Shown: piece after piece, positions 16,627-24,363 of the stretch
Position numbering within the stretch: the stretch's first letter is position 1
Layout of the letters: every line of letters starts with the position of its first letter
NCBI RefSeq assembly: GCF_014486675.1
Contig: NZ_JACTAC010000038.1
Coordinates: 1-33,060 of the forward strand
Length of the DNA stretch: 33,060 bases
Reading direction: 5' to 3'
Source: Flavobacterium macrobrachii
GTDB lineage: Bacteria > Bacteroidota > Bacteroidia > Flavobacteriales > Flavobacteriaceae
Program-made: the position numbers and the translations under genes
The notes under the pieces: generated by a model
What the model was told of the DNA's origin: nothing
What the model saw: the letters and a program-made list of their open reading frames with translations, nothing else
The model's database searches: none

Positions 16627-17655
16627 TTAAACTAAATAGAAGAATGTAAATACGAATACCCAAACTAAATCTACAAAGTGCCAATAAAGACCAACTTTTT
16701 CAACCATTTCGTAGCTTCTTCTTTTTTCGTATGTTCCTAGTAGAACATTTAAGAAAATAATAATATTAATGATAACTCCTGAGAATACGTGGAAACCATG
16801 GAAACCAGTAATAAAGAAGAAGAAATCAGCGAATAGTTTACTTCCGTACTCGTTGTGTTTAAGGTTTGCACCTTCTACTACTAAAGCTCCGTTTGCTAAC
16901 ATTGCTTCCGATTCTGCACGAGTTAGAACTGTTTTGTGTTTTTCTTTATTTAGTTCTGGATGAAGTTTAGCGTCTTTTTTCTCAGCGTCTGTACCTCTGT
17001 AGATAGCTTCTGTTCTGATTAATAAATCAGGATGTGCTTTGAAACCTGCTTGCACTTCTGCAACTGAATAGGTTGGTAAAGCTGGTTCGCTTTCAAACCA
17101 AATACCGTTGCTTGCTTTGTGTTGTGTTCTATCTTCTTGTAGTGTTGCAGCAAAGTCGGCAAGTTTTACTCTTTTACCTTCTTTGTCAACAAATTGAAGA
17201 ATGCTTCCACCTTTAGTTTCTACAGCACCAAACTCTCCTTTGATGAAATTTTTCCATTCCCAAGCTTGTGAACCTACGAAGATTAAACCTCCAACGATGG
17301 TTAACAGCATGTAGAATGCTACTTTTTTCTGTTTCATTTGATGACCTGCATCAACGGCTAATACCATTGTTACTGACGAAAAGATCAAAATAAAGGTCAT
17401 TAAAGCTACATAATACATTGGTGCATCAACACCGTGTAAAAATGGAAAGTGAGTAAACACTTCATCGGCAATTGGCCAAGTATCAATAAATTTAAACCTA
17501 GAGAAACCGTAAGCGGCAAGGAATCCAGAGAATGTTAAAGCATCTGATACGATAAAAAACCACATCATCATTTTACCATAACTTGCTCCCATTGGCTCAT
17601 TTCCTCCACCCCAAGTGTTTCCAGTAGTATTTGCAGTAGTAACTGTCGCTCCCAT
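16627..17655 (-). CDS. Cytochrome c oxidase subunit III, long form with soluble insert
   Basis: The product is 342 aa. It has the subunit III helices with conserved motifs: MMMWFFIVSDALTFSGF, GSQAWEWKNFI, TGFHGFHVFSGVIIN and LYWHFVDLVWVFVF. Between the QAWEW helix and the TGFHG helix lies a hydrophilic insert of ~135 residues (136-272) that is absent from the short form next door. It takes part in proton-pumping cytochrome c oxidase of the aerobic chain. It starts 44 bp after the short subunit III gene. Confidence 0.92.
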   Translation of the reverse strand: MGATVTTANTTGNTWGGGNEPMGASYGKMMMWFFIVSDALTFSGFLAAYGFSRFKFIDTWPIADEVFTHFPFLHGVDAPMYYVALMTFILIFSSVTMVLAVDAGHQMKQKKVAFYMLLTIVGGLIFVGSQAWEWKNFIKGEFGAVETKGGSILQFVDKEGKRVKLADFAATLQEDRTQHKASNGIWFESEPALPTYSVAEVQAGFKAHPDLLIRTEAIYRGTDAEKKDAKLHPELNKEKHKTVLTRAESEAMLANGALVVEGANLKHNEYGSKLFADFFFFITGFHGFHVFSGVIINIIIFLNVLLGTYEKRRSYEMVEKVGLYWHFVDLVWVFVFTFFYLV

Positions 17656-17699
17656 AAAAGTTAATTCGTTAAAAAGTTCCCAAATTTAGATTTTTTTTC

Positions 17700-18281
17700 T
17701 TATTTAAAGAAATATAAAAATAAAAACAAATAAATCCACAAGAAATCGAGAAAGTGCCAATACATTGCACCAAGCTCAATTCCAAGCAATTGACTTGAAT
17801 TGTATTTTTGTTTAAAATGATTATAAATTATGATTAAAAGTGAAATAATTCCTCCAAATAGGTGTACAAGGTGGGCTGCTGCTACAACGTATAGAAAAGT
17901 TGTAGTAACATTACTTCCTGGACCGGTGAAATAATATCCTGCATTTTTCACTTCGGCGAAACCTTGAAATTGTAGGTAAACAAACAGTAGTCCTAGTGCT
18001 AAAATGGTTAACAGTAGAGTTGTTGTTGTTTTTCTATCGTCTTTTTTTATTGCTTTCTTAACAAAAACAAAGTTGATGCTGCATAAGATTATTACCAAGG
18101 TGCTAAAATAGAATGCGCTCGGCATTTGGAAATTTTGCAACCAATCTCCACGAGATTTACTTACTACAAAGGCACTGGTTAAGCCAGCAAACATCATAGT
18201 CATGCTTAACATAGCAAACAACAAAATCAGTTTGTATGATCTTGATGATCTTGCTTTATGTTCTTCGGCGGTCATTGTCAT
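17700..18281 (-). CDS. Cytochrome c oxidase subunit III, short form
   Basis: The product is 193 aa, with five membrane helices (~20-40, ~56-76, ~85-105, ~126-148, ~170-190) and the C-terminal subunit III signature (AAHLVHLFGGII, GAMYWHFLDFLWIYLF). It lacks the insert found in the neighbouring long subunit III. Paired subunit III genes are common in Bacteroidota caa3 operons. The ATG at 18281 lies 2 bp after the ctaB stop, showing tight coupling; a second ATG two codons later is equally possible. Confidence 0.9.
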   Translation of the reverse strand: MTMTAEEHKARSSRSYKLILLFAMLSMTMMFAGLTSAFVVSKSRGDWLQNFQMPSAFYFSTLVIILCSINFVFVKKAIKKDDRKTTTTLLLTILALGLLFVYLQFQGFAEVKNAGYYFTGPGSNVTTTFLYVVAAAHLVHLFGGIISLLIIIYNHFKQKYNSSQLLGIELGAMYWHFLDFLWIYLFLFLYFFK

Positions 18282-18283
18282 AC

Positions 18284-19189
18284 TTATTGTCTTAAAAATT
18301 TATCTACTATATATACTATTTGCAAAAGACTGATATAGGAAACACTAACTAGCATTAATGTTCGTGCTGCTTTTGCTGTTCTTATTTGATAGAGTTTGAT
18401 GGCATAGAATATCATCCAAACTCCGAGCAAAAATACTAAACCTGCTGCAATTGGCGAAAGAAAAAGTTTTCCTGTGTATCCAAATGCTGGTAATAATGAT
18501 GCTACTAGTAACCAAAAGGAATAAAGCACGGTTTGAAGCGCTGTTGAATTGTCTTTTTTTCCTGTTGGGAGCATAAAAAATCCTGCTTTTTCGTAATCTT
18601 CATAAAGAAACCAACCTATTGCCCAAAAATGGGGAAACTGCCAGAAGAATTGAATTAGAAATAGGGTTCCTGCTTCTATACCAAATTCGCCAGTAGCGGC
18701 TACCCAACCTAACATGAAGGGAATTGCTCCTGGAAAGGCTCCGACAAATACTGAAAGAGGCGTATAGGTTTTTAAAGGTGTGTAAATACTGGTGTATAGA
18801 AAAATAGAAATTGCGCCAAACATGGCTGATTTTGGATTGATGGTGTATAATAATACTAATCCAATTATGGTTAAAAGGCTTGCTACAAAGAGTGCATGAT
18901 TGGGTGACATTCTTCCTGATGCGACTGGACGGTTTTTGGTTCTGTCCATTTTGGCATCGAGGTCTTTTTCTATTACTTGGTTGTAGGCATTCGAGGCACC
19001 GACCATGCAATATCCACCAACGGTTAGGATGATTAGGGTTGTCCAGCTGAAGGGGTTATTTTCATCAAATCCTAAAAGGTATCCTGCTATTGAGGAGAAC
19101 ACCACACTTACAGCTAATCCTGCTTTGGTGATTTCTTTAAAATCAGTGGTGATTGTTTTTAGTGAAAAGGGTTTGACGGTAGCGTTCAA
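18284..19189 (-). CDS. ctaB: Protoheme IX farnesyltransferase (heme O synthase)
   Basis: The enzyme attaches a farnesyl group to heme B to make heme O, needed for the oxidase encoded downstream. It is an inner-membrane UbiA-family protein. The first aspartate motif region reads NAYNQVIEKDLDAKMDRTKN then RPVASGRM; the second is LYEDYEKAGFFMLPTGKKDN. About nine helices are visible. The frame extends to a TTG at 19237 (317 aa), but that codon lies inside a -7 box; a TTG at 19189 gives a 301-aa protein starting NATVKPFSLKTI, as in relatives, and is preferred. First gene of the oxidase operon. Confidence 0.9.
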   Translation of the reverse strand: MNATVKPFSLKTITTDFKEITKAGLAVSVVFSSIAGYLLGFDENNPFSWTTLIILTVGGYCMVGASNAYNQVIEKDLDAKMDRTKNRPVASGRMSPNHALFVASLLTIIGLVLLYTINPKSAMFGAISIFLYTSIYTPLKTYTPLSVFVGAFPGAIPFMLGWVAATGEFGIEAGTLFLIQFFWQFPHFWAIGWFLYEDYEKAGFFMLPTGKKDNSTALQTVLYSFWLLVASLLPAFGYTGKLFLSPIAAGLVFLLGVWMIFYAIKLYQIRTAKAARTLMLVSVSYISLLQIVYIVDKFLRQ

Positions 19190-19234
19190 TGCTTTGTTTT
19201 TTTCTTTTTTTGTCTCGATATTTCGAAATCTTTG

Positions 19235-19242
19235 CAAAGGTA
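19235..19242 (-). promoter_or_regulatory. -7 promoter box for the ctaB-oxidase operon; decides the start
   Basis: The minus strand reads TACCTTTG (TAnnTTTG). It contains the upstream TTG start candidate at 19237, so translation must start further in; the same box sequence is used by the tolC operon. Confidence 0.5.
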
Positions 19243-19333
19243 CTTTATAGAAAACGATTTAGCAAACAAACAAATCATAAAAAAATATTAGGATTTTAGA
19301 GTAGTTTATTGCTGTGTTGGTTTGTGATTTGGT

Positions 19334-19372
19334 TTTTTTGCCACGGTTTGCACAGATTAGCACAGATTTTTT
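19334..19372. repeat. Dispersed intergenic repeat, copy 1
   Basis: A stretch reading TTTGCCACGG, then TTTGCACAGATTAGCACAG and a T-run. A sister copy with CACAAATT units lies at 23375-23417. The element occurs in the 295-bp gene-free stretch 19190-19484, which holds no other clear feature besides the ctaB promoter. Confidence 0.5.
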
Positions 19373-19484
19373 CTTATGAATATTTAGACTTGCTATTTAT
19401 TGCTATGAATACTAATTGCACCTGTAAGTAAGACAGTTTTTTTTTATTGGAATGGGATTGCTGTTTATAGAGCTATGCCCTTTT

Positions 19485-19874
19485 TTAATCTACTGTTAGT
19501 TCGTACAGATTTCCTTGATTGTCGGTTGCTAGTAGTTCGCCATTGCCTGTCCATTCTACTGCTACCTCTATTTCTTCTCCGCCAGAAATGGTTAGTATTC
19601 CTGCGCCCTGTTTGTCTTCCATATATACACTGCCCGATACTTCTTTGCCTTTGGTGTCAAAACCTGAAACATCGTAGTTGCCGCTGGTTCCTGTTCTGTA
19701 TTCGTATTTATGGGTTGTATCGGTGTGTAGGGTTTGTTTTTCTTCTTGGGTAAGGTTTTTAGAGTTTTCGGGTGTAAAGTTGCTTGGTTGTTGTTCTTTT
19801 TGTTTGCAGGATAGTCCTAGCAGTGATAGCACGATTGCTAGTACTGAAAATGAAAGGAGTTGTTTTGGTTTCAT
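19485..19874 (-). CDS. Small lipoprotein of unknown function
   Basis: The product is 129 aa with a lipoprotein signal peptide (lipid-linked Cys23 in LSLLGLSCKQK). The mature protein has a disordered Gln/Asn/Thr-rich stretch, then a compact beta-rich domain (YDVSGFDTKGKEVSGSVYM, VEWTGNGELLATDNQGNLY). I recognise no family. It begins 9 bp after the stop of the secreted EEP-family gene and is likely co-transcribed with it. Confidence 0.75.
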   Translation of the reverse strand: MKPKQLLSFSVLAIVLSLLGLSCKQKEQQPSNFTPENSKNLTQEEKQTLHTDTTHKYEYRTGTSGNYDVSGFDTKGKEVSGSVYMEDKQGAGILTISGGEEIEVAVEWTGNGELLATDNQGNLYELTVD

Positions 19875-19883
19875 ACTGTTGTT

Positions 19884-20687
19884 TTATTTTAGTTGTAGGG
19901 TTACCGCTAGCGGAATGTGATCGGTGATTTCTCTTGCTGAATTAAAATCATTGAAGTCTTTGTAGAATAGTATGGCTGTTGGTTTTGTAGCTTCTACTCT
20001 ATTGGTAGGATACCAAATGTTATCGAACTCGTTGGAAAGGCATTTGTCTTCAACACACGATTTTTTGAGCGATGTTTTTTGGTTTGTGAATACTGGAAGA
20101 TAGCCCATTTTCTTTAATGGATTGAATACGGTGTGCGACTGTGGACAATTGAAATCGCCTAAGAAAATCAGGTTCAAACTGGGATAGGTTTCTGGAAGGA
20201 ACTTGAAGTATTTGATTTCGGTTTCGGGTTGTTTGCTTTTGGTGATGGCGTGAAAATTGACTAGCGTGAACTGTTTTTTGTTGTATTCAAACGTGGCTAA
20301 ATAGGGTTCGCGGTCTATTTGAAGTTGGTAGTTGTTTTCGAGCCAAGCCTTGCCTATTCGTTTTACTTTGGCGGTTTTCCACAGGAAGGCATAGCGCTCG
20401 GTTTTGTAGCTGGAACTCTCAGTTGGGTTACTCACGGCATAATCCCATTTGTTGCCGGTTCGGTTGAGTTCGTCGGCTAGTTTGGCTACGGCTTGTGCGC
20501 CACCATGGCCAGCTACTACTTCTTGTAGTGCTACCACATCATAGTGTTTTAGTACCGAAGCTATGTATTGGATGGTGTTGTCGGATTTTGAATTGCCTAG
20601 GTTTTCTACATTCCAGGTTAGGATTTTAACTTGGGCTGTGGTAACCGAAATTAGGAGTAGCAGTAGTAGGGTTAGTATGGATTTCAT
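19884..20687 (-). CDS. Secreted endonuclease/exonuclease/phosphatase (EEP) family protein
   Basis: The product is 267 aa from ATG at 20687, with a signal peptide (MKSILTLLLLLLISVTTAQ). All EEP landmarks are present in order: ILTWNVENLG (metal-site Asn), VVALQEV (metal Glu), YAFLWK, LVNFHAIT (His), FLGDFNCP (Asp/Asn), FDNIWY and a final TDHIPLAV (His). The active site appears intact. EEP enzymes cut DNA, RNA or phospho-lipids; together with the export signal a secreted DNase is the best guess, but the substrate cannot be read from the sequence. An ATG at 20702 would add five residues (MPLRR) before the signal peptide. First gene of a two-gene operon with a lipoprotein. Confidence 0.88.
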   Translation of the reverse strand: MKSILTLLLLLLISVTTAQVKILTWNVENLGNSKSDNTIQYIASVLKHYDVVALQEVVAGHGGAQAVAKLADELNRTGNKWDYAVSNPTESSSYKTERYAFLWKTAKVKRIGKAWLENNYQLQIDREPYLATFEYNKKQFTLVNFHAITKSKQPETEIKYFKFLPETYPSLNLIFLGDFNCPQSHTVFNPLKKMGYLPVFTNQKTSLKKSCVEDKCLSNEFDNIWYPTNRVEATKPTAILFYKDFNDFNSAREITDHIPLAVTLQLK

Positions 20688-20775
20688 TCTTCTTAATGGC
20701 ATTTTGGTTTCTAATTTACATTAATTATTCACTGTTTTTCTTTTGTTTGGTATTAGTTTTACTGTAATTTTACAC

Positions 20776-20806
20776 GTTATATAGTTTATATAAATAGGTT
20801 ATATAG
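20776..20806 (+). promoter_or_regulatory. Direct repeat in a promoter region, possible operator
   Basis: GTTATATAG occurs at 20776-20784 and 20798-20806, 22 bp apart (about two helical turns). The second copy covers the place of the -33 element relative to the -7 box at 20824-20831. Confidence 0.4.
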
Positions 20807-20823
20807 ACGACATATATATTTAG

Positions 20824-20831
20824 TATCTTTG
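20824..20831 (+). promoter_or_regulatory. -7 promoter box for the DUF6266-like gene; decides its start
   Basis: TATCTTTG matches TAnnTTTG and includes the upstream in-frame TTG at 20829. Transcription from this box leaves ATG 20859 as the usable start. Confidence 0.5.
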
Positions 20832-20858
20832 ATTATTGTTTATTTTAAACGTTGTGTT

Positions 20859-21593
20859 ATGGCAAAGCAAGTTGGTATTATACCGTTGGTTGGCACTATT
20901 GATGGGGTTAATTTTTATATGCGCAAGGGTAAGCCTGTTGCTCGAAAAGCAGGTGGTGGATTTACGGGCAAAGCGATTAAAAATAGTGCTACCATGGAAC
21001 GTGTTAGGGAAAATAATAGTGAGTTTGGTCATTGTTCTCGGGTTAAAAAATTATTTAAAGACAGTTTGTTTCCTTTTTTGGGTAAGCAACGCAATGAGGA
21101 GTTACAAGGTAGATTAATGAAATTATTTATTGGTATTAAAAATGCTGATTTGGTCTCTGGACGTGGTCAACGGAAAGTTGGTTTGGGTTTGCAACAGGCT
21201 GATGGTAAAGCTTTGATTTCTGGTTTTTGTTTTACTTCTTTTTGTTTGCCTACTGATACTGGTTTTTATGATGCTGCTAGTACGACTTACACTTTTAGTG
21301 ATTTTGCTCCGAAAAGCTTGAAGTTTCTAGCTAGTGCTACTCATTTGGAGTTGCAACTTGGTGTTGTTGTTTTGGATTTAGAACAGATGAAAGCTTCTCT
21401 TTTTAGGAGTGACGCTGTACGTGTGCCAAAAAATGGTGCTCCTCAGGCTGTTCCTTTGGCTGCTACTGTACCGAATGATGCCAGTGGTTTTAAGATAGCG
21501 GTTTTGCACTACCGGTATTTGCAGGATGTTAATGGTGCTTTTTATGGTTTTCATGAACAAAATGGTTTTGGGTTGTTGGTTGTTGGGGTTTAG
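20859..21593 (+). CDS. DUF6266-like conserved Bacteroidota protein
   Basis: The product is 244 aa from ATG at 20859. There is no signal peptide or membrane segment. The N-terminal ~60 residues (GTIDGVNFYMRKGKPVARKA then ATMERVRENNSEFGHCS) follow the pattern of DUF6266-like proteins: an opening G-x-x-x-G turn, YxRxG, and a conserved RxRENNxEF. The rest is likely beta-rich. Function is unknown; an assembly or capsid-like structural role is only a guess. Its last codons (LLVVGV) fall in the first module of the tandem repeat array that follows, so the 3' end has been shaped by repeat DNA. Codon use is T- and G-rich compared with the respiratory genes. Confidence 0.75.
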   Translation: MAKQVGIIPLVGTIDGVNFYMRKGKPVARKAGGGFTGKAIKNSATMERVRENNSEFGHCSRVKKLFKDSLFPFLGKQRNEELQGRLMKLFIGIKNADLVSGRGQRKVGLGLQQADGKALISGFCFTSFCLPTDTGFYDAASTTYTFSDFAPKSLKFLASATHLELQLGVVVLDLEQMKASLFRSDAVRVPKNGAPQAVPLAATVPNDASGFKIAVLHYRYLQDVNGAFYGFHEQNGFGLLVVGV

Positions 21594-22467
21594 GGTTATT
21601 TGGGGATTTGGTTTTTTGTTTGATGGTTAGCGGGATGCACTAAAGTACATCCTTACCGAAATATCATCCCTGACGGGATTGGGAGTTTGGGAAGTTTTGG
21701 ATTGTCTTGTGATGTTGGGTTTTATTAGACCTAACAGGTTTCCAAAACCTGTTAGGTCTTGGTTAGTGGGATGCACTAAAGTACATCCTTACCGAAATAT
21801 CATCTCTGACGGGATTGGTTGGAGGGTTTGGTTATACGTTTATGAGGTTATAAGGTTATGAGGTTATAAGGTTATTTGTAGCTTCTCGATACATTTTTGG
21901 CTTGGGGATTTGTTTTTTTTGATGGTTGGTTTGTTGTTAGCCAAAAACACTCGAAGTGACGGTGGATGGAATGTTGGGTTTTGGTTAGTGGGATGCACTA
22001 AAGTACATCCTTACCGAAATATCATCTCTGACGGGATTGGTTGGTGGGTTTTGGGTTGTTGTTTTTGGGGTTTAGGGTTATTTGGGGATTTGGTTATACA
22101 TTTATGAGGTTATGAGGTTATTTGTAGCTTCTCGATACATTTTTGGCTTGGGAGATTTGCTTTTCGTTTGATAGTTTATTGTTAGCCAAAAACACTCGAA
22201 GAGACGAAGGATGGAATGTTGGGTTTTGGTTAGCGAGATGCACTAAAGTACATCCTCACCGAAATAGCATCTCTGACGGGATTGTTTGGTGGGTTTTGGG
22301 TTGTTGTTTTTGGGGTTTAGGGTTATTTGGGGATTTGGTTATACGTTTATGAGGTTATAAGGTTATGAGGTTATAAGGTTATTTGTAGCTTCTCGATACA
22401 TTTTTGGCTTGGGCGTTTTCTTCTTTTGCGGGTTGGTTTGTTGTTAGCCAAAAACACTCGAAGTGAC
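21567..22467. repeat. Composite tandem array of ~245-bp units (about three copies)
   Basis: This fills the gene-free stretch 21594-22502. Four modules recur. A, a double hairpin beginning GGATGCACTAAAGTACATCC and ending TGACGGGATT: 21633-21680, 21769-21816, 21991-22038, 22236-22283. B, T/G-rich (GGGTTTAGGGTTATTTGGGG): near 21567, 22049, 22294. C (octamers AGGTTATA/AGGTTATG, then GCTTCTCGATACATTTTTGG): near 21833, 22096, 22340. D (TTAGCCAAAAACACTCGAAG): near 21932, 22181, 22440. Short frames crossing it are not genes. Confidence 0.85.
21727..21759. repeat. Dispersed palindrome, perfect copy 2
   Basis: A 15-bp perfect stem (AGACCTAACAGGTTT/AAACCTGTTAGGTCT) with a 3-nt loop, between repeat modules A1 and A2. 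It is the same palindrome as at 13902-13928. Confidence 0.75.
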
Positions 22468-22502
22468 GAGGTGGATTTGGTTAATCTATTTACTCTCTGT
22501 TA

Positions 22503-23312
22503 TTATTGCTTTTTCAAATCTTCAAAATCATCAAAAAAAGCAAGTGTATCTTCTTGTTTGTTGCTAACTTCTTCTTGGTATTTCTCGTCTAAAAAAGTTT
22601 TAGAAATTGAAACTAGTTCTAGATTTTCTCTTGTTTGTATAAATTCTTCGAGTTCTTTATAGGTATAATACATTTCTTCTCCTTGTCCTACGCCTTCTAG
22701 TTGGTTGCTTTGGTCGTTTACAAAATAGGCTTTGTCTCCACCTAGTGCTAGTGTGTCTAACATAACGGATTTTCTAAAATTTTGATAATTGTCTTCCTCT
22801 ATATACTCTCGGGTTTGTATTGTTTTACAGAATGTCCACCATCTTGTATAATAATGCAAATCATTCGAAACCAGTTCGTCATGGATATACATATAGCTGT
22901 ATTCTTCTGTTGTTGAATCATTATATAAATTATATTGAGCAATTTTAAGTTCCTTTTTTTCTTGTTCAATTTTTTCAGTACTAGGCATTTCATCATTATA
23001 TCTTTCAAAATCATACCAAAACCAATATTCTTTCTTGTTGAAAACGGCATCACCATATTTTTGATGGAGTTGTTTTTTTTGAAACATTTCATCCACTAAG
23101 CGGTATTTTTTTGTGAATGGTTTTTTTTCGATGTAACCCAATGAAATGAAATCTTCTTTTAAATCATTTTCGAGTAGTGTGCTGAAAATCTCAATGTTAT
23201 AGTAACCATATTCTATAGAAAACCCTAATCTATTTGATAAATCAATGGCGAGTGTTTCAACATTAGTGATGTTTAAATTATGACGACTTAATATAGAAAT
23301 ATCACAACCCAT
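22503..23312 (-). CDS. Hypothetical protein of 269 aa
   Basis: The product begins MGCDISILSRHNLNITN and is acidic, with no signal peptide, membrane span or known motif. It contains several aromatic clusters (KEYWFWYDFERYND, YYTRWWTF, EMYYTYKELEEF) and a charged C-terminal helix ending DDFEDLKKQ. Such composition is seen in small cytoplasmic accessory proteins, including immunity proteins, but no partner toxin is next to it and I assign no function. The full open frame and normal codon use support a real gene. Its stop lies 35 bp from the end of the composite repeat array. Confidence 0.65.
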   Translation of the reverse strand: MGCDISILSRHNLNITNVETLAIDLSNRLGFSIEYGYYNIEIFSTLLENDLKEDFISLGYIEKKPFTKKYRLVDEMFQKKQLHQKYGDAVFNKKEYWFWYDFERYNDEMPSTEKIEQEKKELKIAQYNLYNDSTTEEYSYMYIHDELVSNDLHYYTRWWTFCKTIQTREYIEEDNYQNFRKSVMLDTLALGGDKAYFVNDQSNQLEGVGQGEEMYYTYKELEEFIQTRENLELVSISKTFLDEKYQEEVSNKQEDTLAFFDDFEDLKKQ

Positions 23313-23374
23313 TTATAGTTTTATTTTTATTTGGTTCATTAATTTTTGGACTTTGCAGTGCTTAATGGTTGTTA

Positions 23375-23463
23375 TTTTTTGCCACAAATTACACAAATTT
23401 TCACAAATTTTTTTGGGATGGATTAAAATACATCCTTACCGAAATAGCATCCCTGTAGGGATT
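23375..23463. repeat. Dispersed intergenic repeats: CACAAATT element and an A-module copy
   Basis: At 23375-23417 is a copy of the element seen at 19334-19372 (GCCACAAATTACACAAATTT and on). Directly after it, 23416-23463 is a diverged copy of module A of the 21567-22467 array (GGATGGATTAAAATACATCC, then CCTGTAGGGATT). Confidence 0.6.
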
Positions 23464-23485
23464 GGCTCTTTCGATTTGTTTTTTT

Positions 23486-23522
23486 GTTGCTACGAAGTCT
23501 GGAGACTTCGCAGAACTGGTGA
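23486..23522. repeat. Dispersed GAAGTC-GGA-GACTTC hairpin repeat
   Basis: GTTGCTACGAAGTCTGGAG and the following ACTTCGCAGAACTGGTGA contain the hairpin CGAAGTC/GACTTCG. A related copy lies at 24282-24318. Confidence 0.6.
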
Positions 23523-23560
23523 TTAGTGAGTGTGATTCTTCGTTCCTCAGAATGACAAAA
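23521..23560. repeat. 40-bp direct repeat, copy 1, ending at the GIY-YIG stop
   Basis: GATTAGTGAGTGTGATTCTT plus CGTTCCTCAGAATGACAAAA matches 23967-24006 at 39 of 40 positions. It holds a small hairpin ATTCT...AGAAT. Confidence 0.8.
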
Positions 23561-23878
23561 TCAAACGAAACGATGATTTAAAAATTCAAAATTCTCATTA
23601 AAGGAGCGAATCAATTCTAATTTTTTGTCTCTCTTCCAACCTTTTAACTCTTTTTCTCTTTCAATAGCTAGTTGCACCCAAGTAAACTTTTCATAGTAAA
23701 CTAAAAATTTAAGATTGTATTTTGAGGCAAATGTTTTAATTCCTTTTTCTATATTTTCTTTGTGTTCTGTTAAACGTCTGCCTAGATCATTAGTCATTCC
23801 GATATAGTAAGTTGACCTATGTTTATTGGTGATTATGTATACATAAAATGAAAAATGTCCTTCGTAATGTTCAATCAT
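23561..23878 (-). CDS. GIY-YIG nuclease domain protein (UPF0213-like)
   Basis: The product is 105 aa, a single GIY-YIG domain. The YVYI strand is at 12-15 and the YIG motif at 25-27 in YYIGMTNDLGRRLTEH, with catalytic Arg34/Arg35; the metal-binding Glu lies in AIEREKELKGW (73-81). The final KRDKKLELI segment is typical of the UPF0213/YhbQ group. These small proteins are common and often multicopy in Bacteroidota; some cut DNA with low specificity. It lies between two nearly identical direct repeats, the first of which starts directly after its stop codon. Confidence 0.88.
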   Translation of the reverse strand: MIEHYEGHFSFYVYIITNKHRSTYYIGMTNDLGRRLTEHKENIEKGIKTFASKYNLKFLVYYEKFTWVQLAIEREKELKGWKRDKKLELIRSFNENFEFLNHRFV

Positions 23879-23966
23879 TATATTATCTATGGTTTTTATT
23901 TTCTATTCTCTCTTTTTGTCATGTTGACGCAGGAAACATCACACTTGTCTTTCACGTTTTTTCTGT

Positions 23967-24006
23967 GATTAGTGTGTGTGATTCTTCGTTCCTCAGAATG
24001 ACAAAA
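23967..24006. repeat. 40-bp direct repeat, copy 2, upstream of the GIY-YIG gene
   Basis: Matches 23521-23560 at 39 of 40 positions and lies just 3' of the 66-aa ORF. A diverged, inverted relative (GTCATGTTGACGCAGGAAAC) lies nearby at 23919-23938. Confidence 0.8.
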
Positions 24007-24027
24007 GAAACAATGAATTACGAAGTA

Positions 24028-24228
24028 CTAAATATGTTCGACATTTTTAAAATCTTCTTCTTTTAGATTATACATTTTGCAAACATACTCGATTGAACGA
24101 TTAAATTCTTTCATGGCTTCTCGAGCCATCCATACTCTTATTTTGCGCTCTTGTTCTTCTGAGATTTCGAACTCGGAGTGCATTTTTTCTGTTAATTCGT
24201 CGCGGTATGGTTTTTTATCTTCTTTCAT
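24028..24228 (-). CDS. Small hypothetical protein, 66 aa
   Basis: The product is highly charged and helical, with no signal peptide (MKEDKKPYRDELTEKMHSEF, later RKIRVWMAREAMKEFNRSIE). It ends with a short motif LKEEDFKNVEHI. I recognise no family; a DNA- or protein-binding accessory role is possible. It lies between repeat elements, with the 40-bp repeat copy 2 just downstream. Confidence 0.6.
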   Translation of the reverse strand: MKEDKKPYRDELTEKMHSEFEISEEQERKIRVWMAREAMKEFNRSIEYVCKMYNLKEEDFKNVEHI

Positions 24229-24281
24229 GGTTGAGTTTTATTACTTTGTTTTATTCATTTATCGGTTTCGGTTAGGTATTT

Positions 24282-24318
24282 GTTGCTACGAATTCGGGAG
24301 ACTTCGAAGAGCTGGTGA
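24282..24318. repeat. Dispersed GAAGTC-type hairpin repeat, diverged copy
   Basis: GTTGCTACGAATTCGGGAGA then CTTCGAAGAGCTGGTGA matches the element at 23486-23522 at about 30 of 37 positions. Confidence 0.5.
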
Positions 24319-24363
24319 AGGGATTTCTACGCAAGTGGTTTCACGCGGTAGCGGAGATGGTAA

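Noticed and set aside
18600..19010. Minus-strand 136-aa ORF in another frame of ctaB
   Set aside because: Fully inside the heme O synthase gene, which is certain.
21633..22283. CRISPR array
   Set aside because: Repeats are about 245 bp, contain several modules and lack unique spacers of CRISPR size; no cas gene is near.
21679..22352. Several 60-70-aa plus-strand ORFs with repeated CTKVHPYRN text
   Set aside because: They are translations of repeat module A and its neighbours, not genes.
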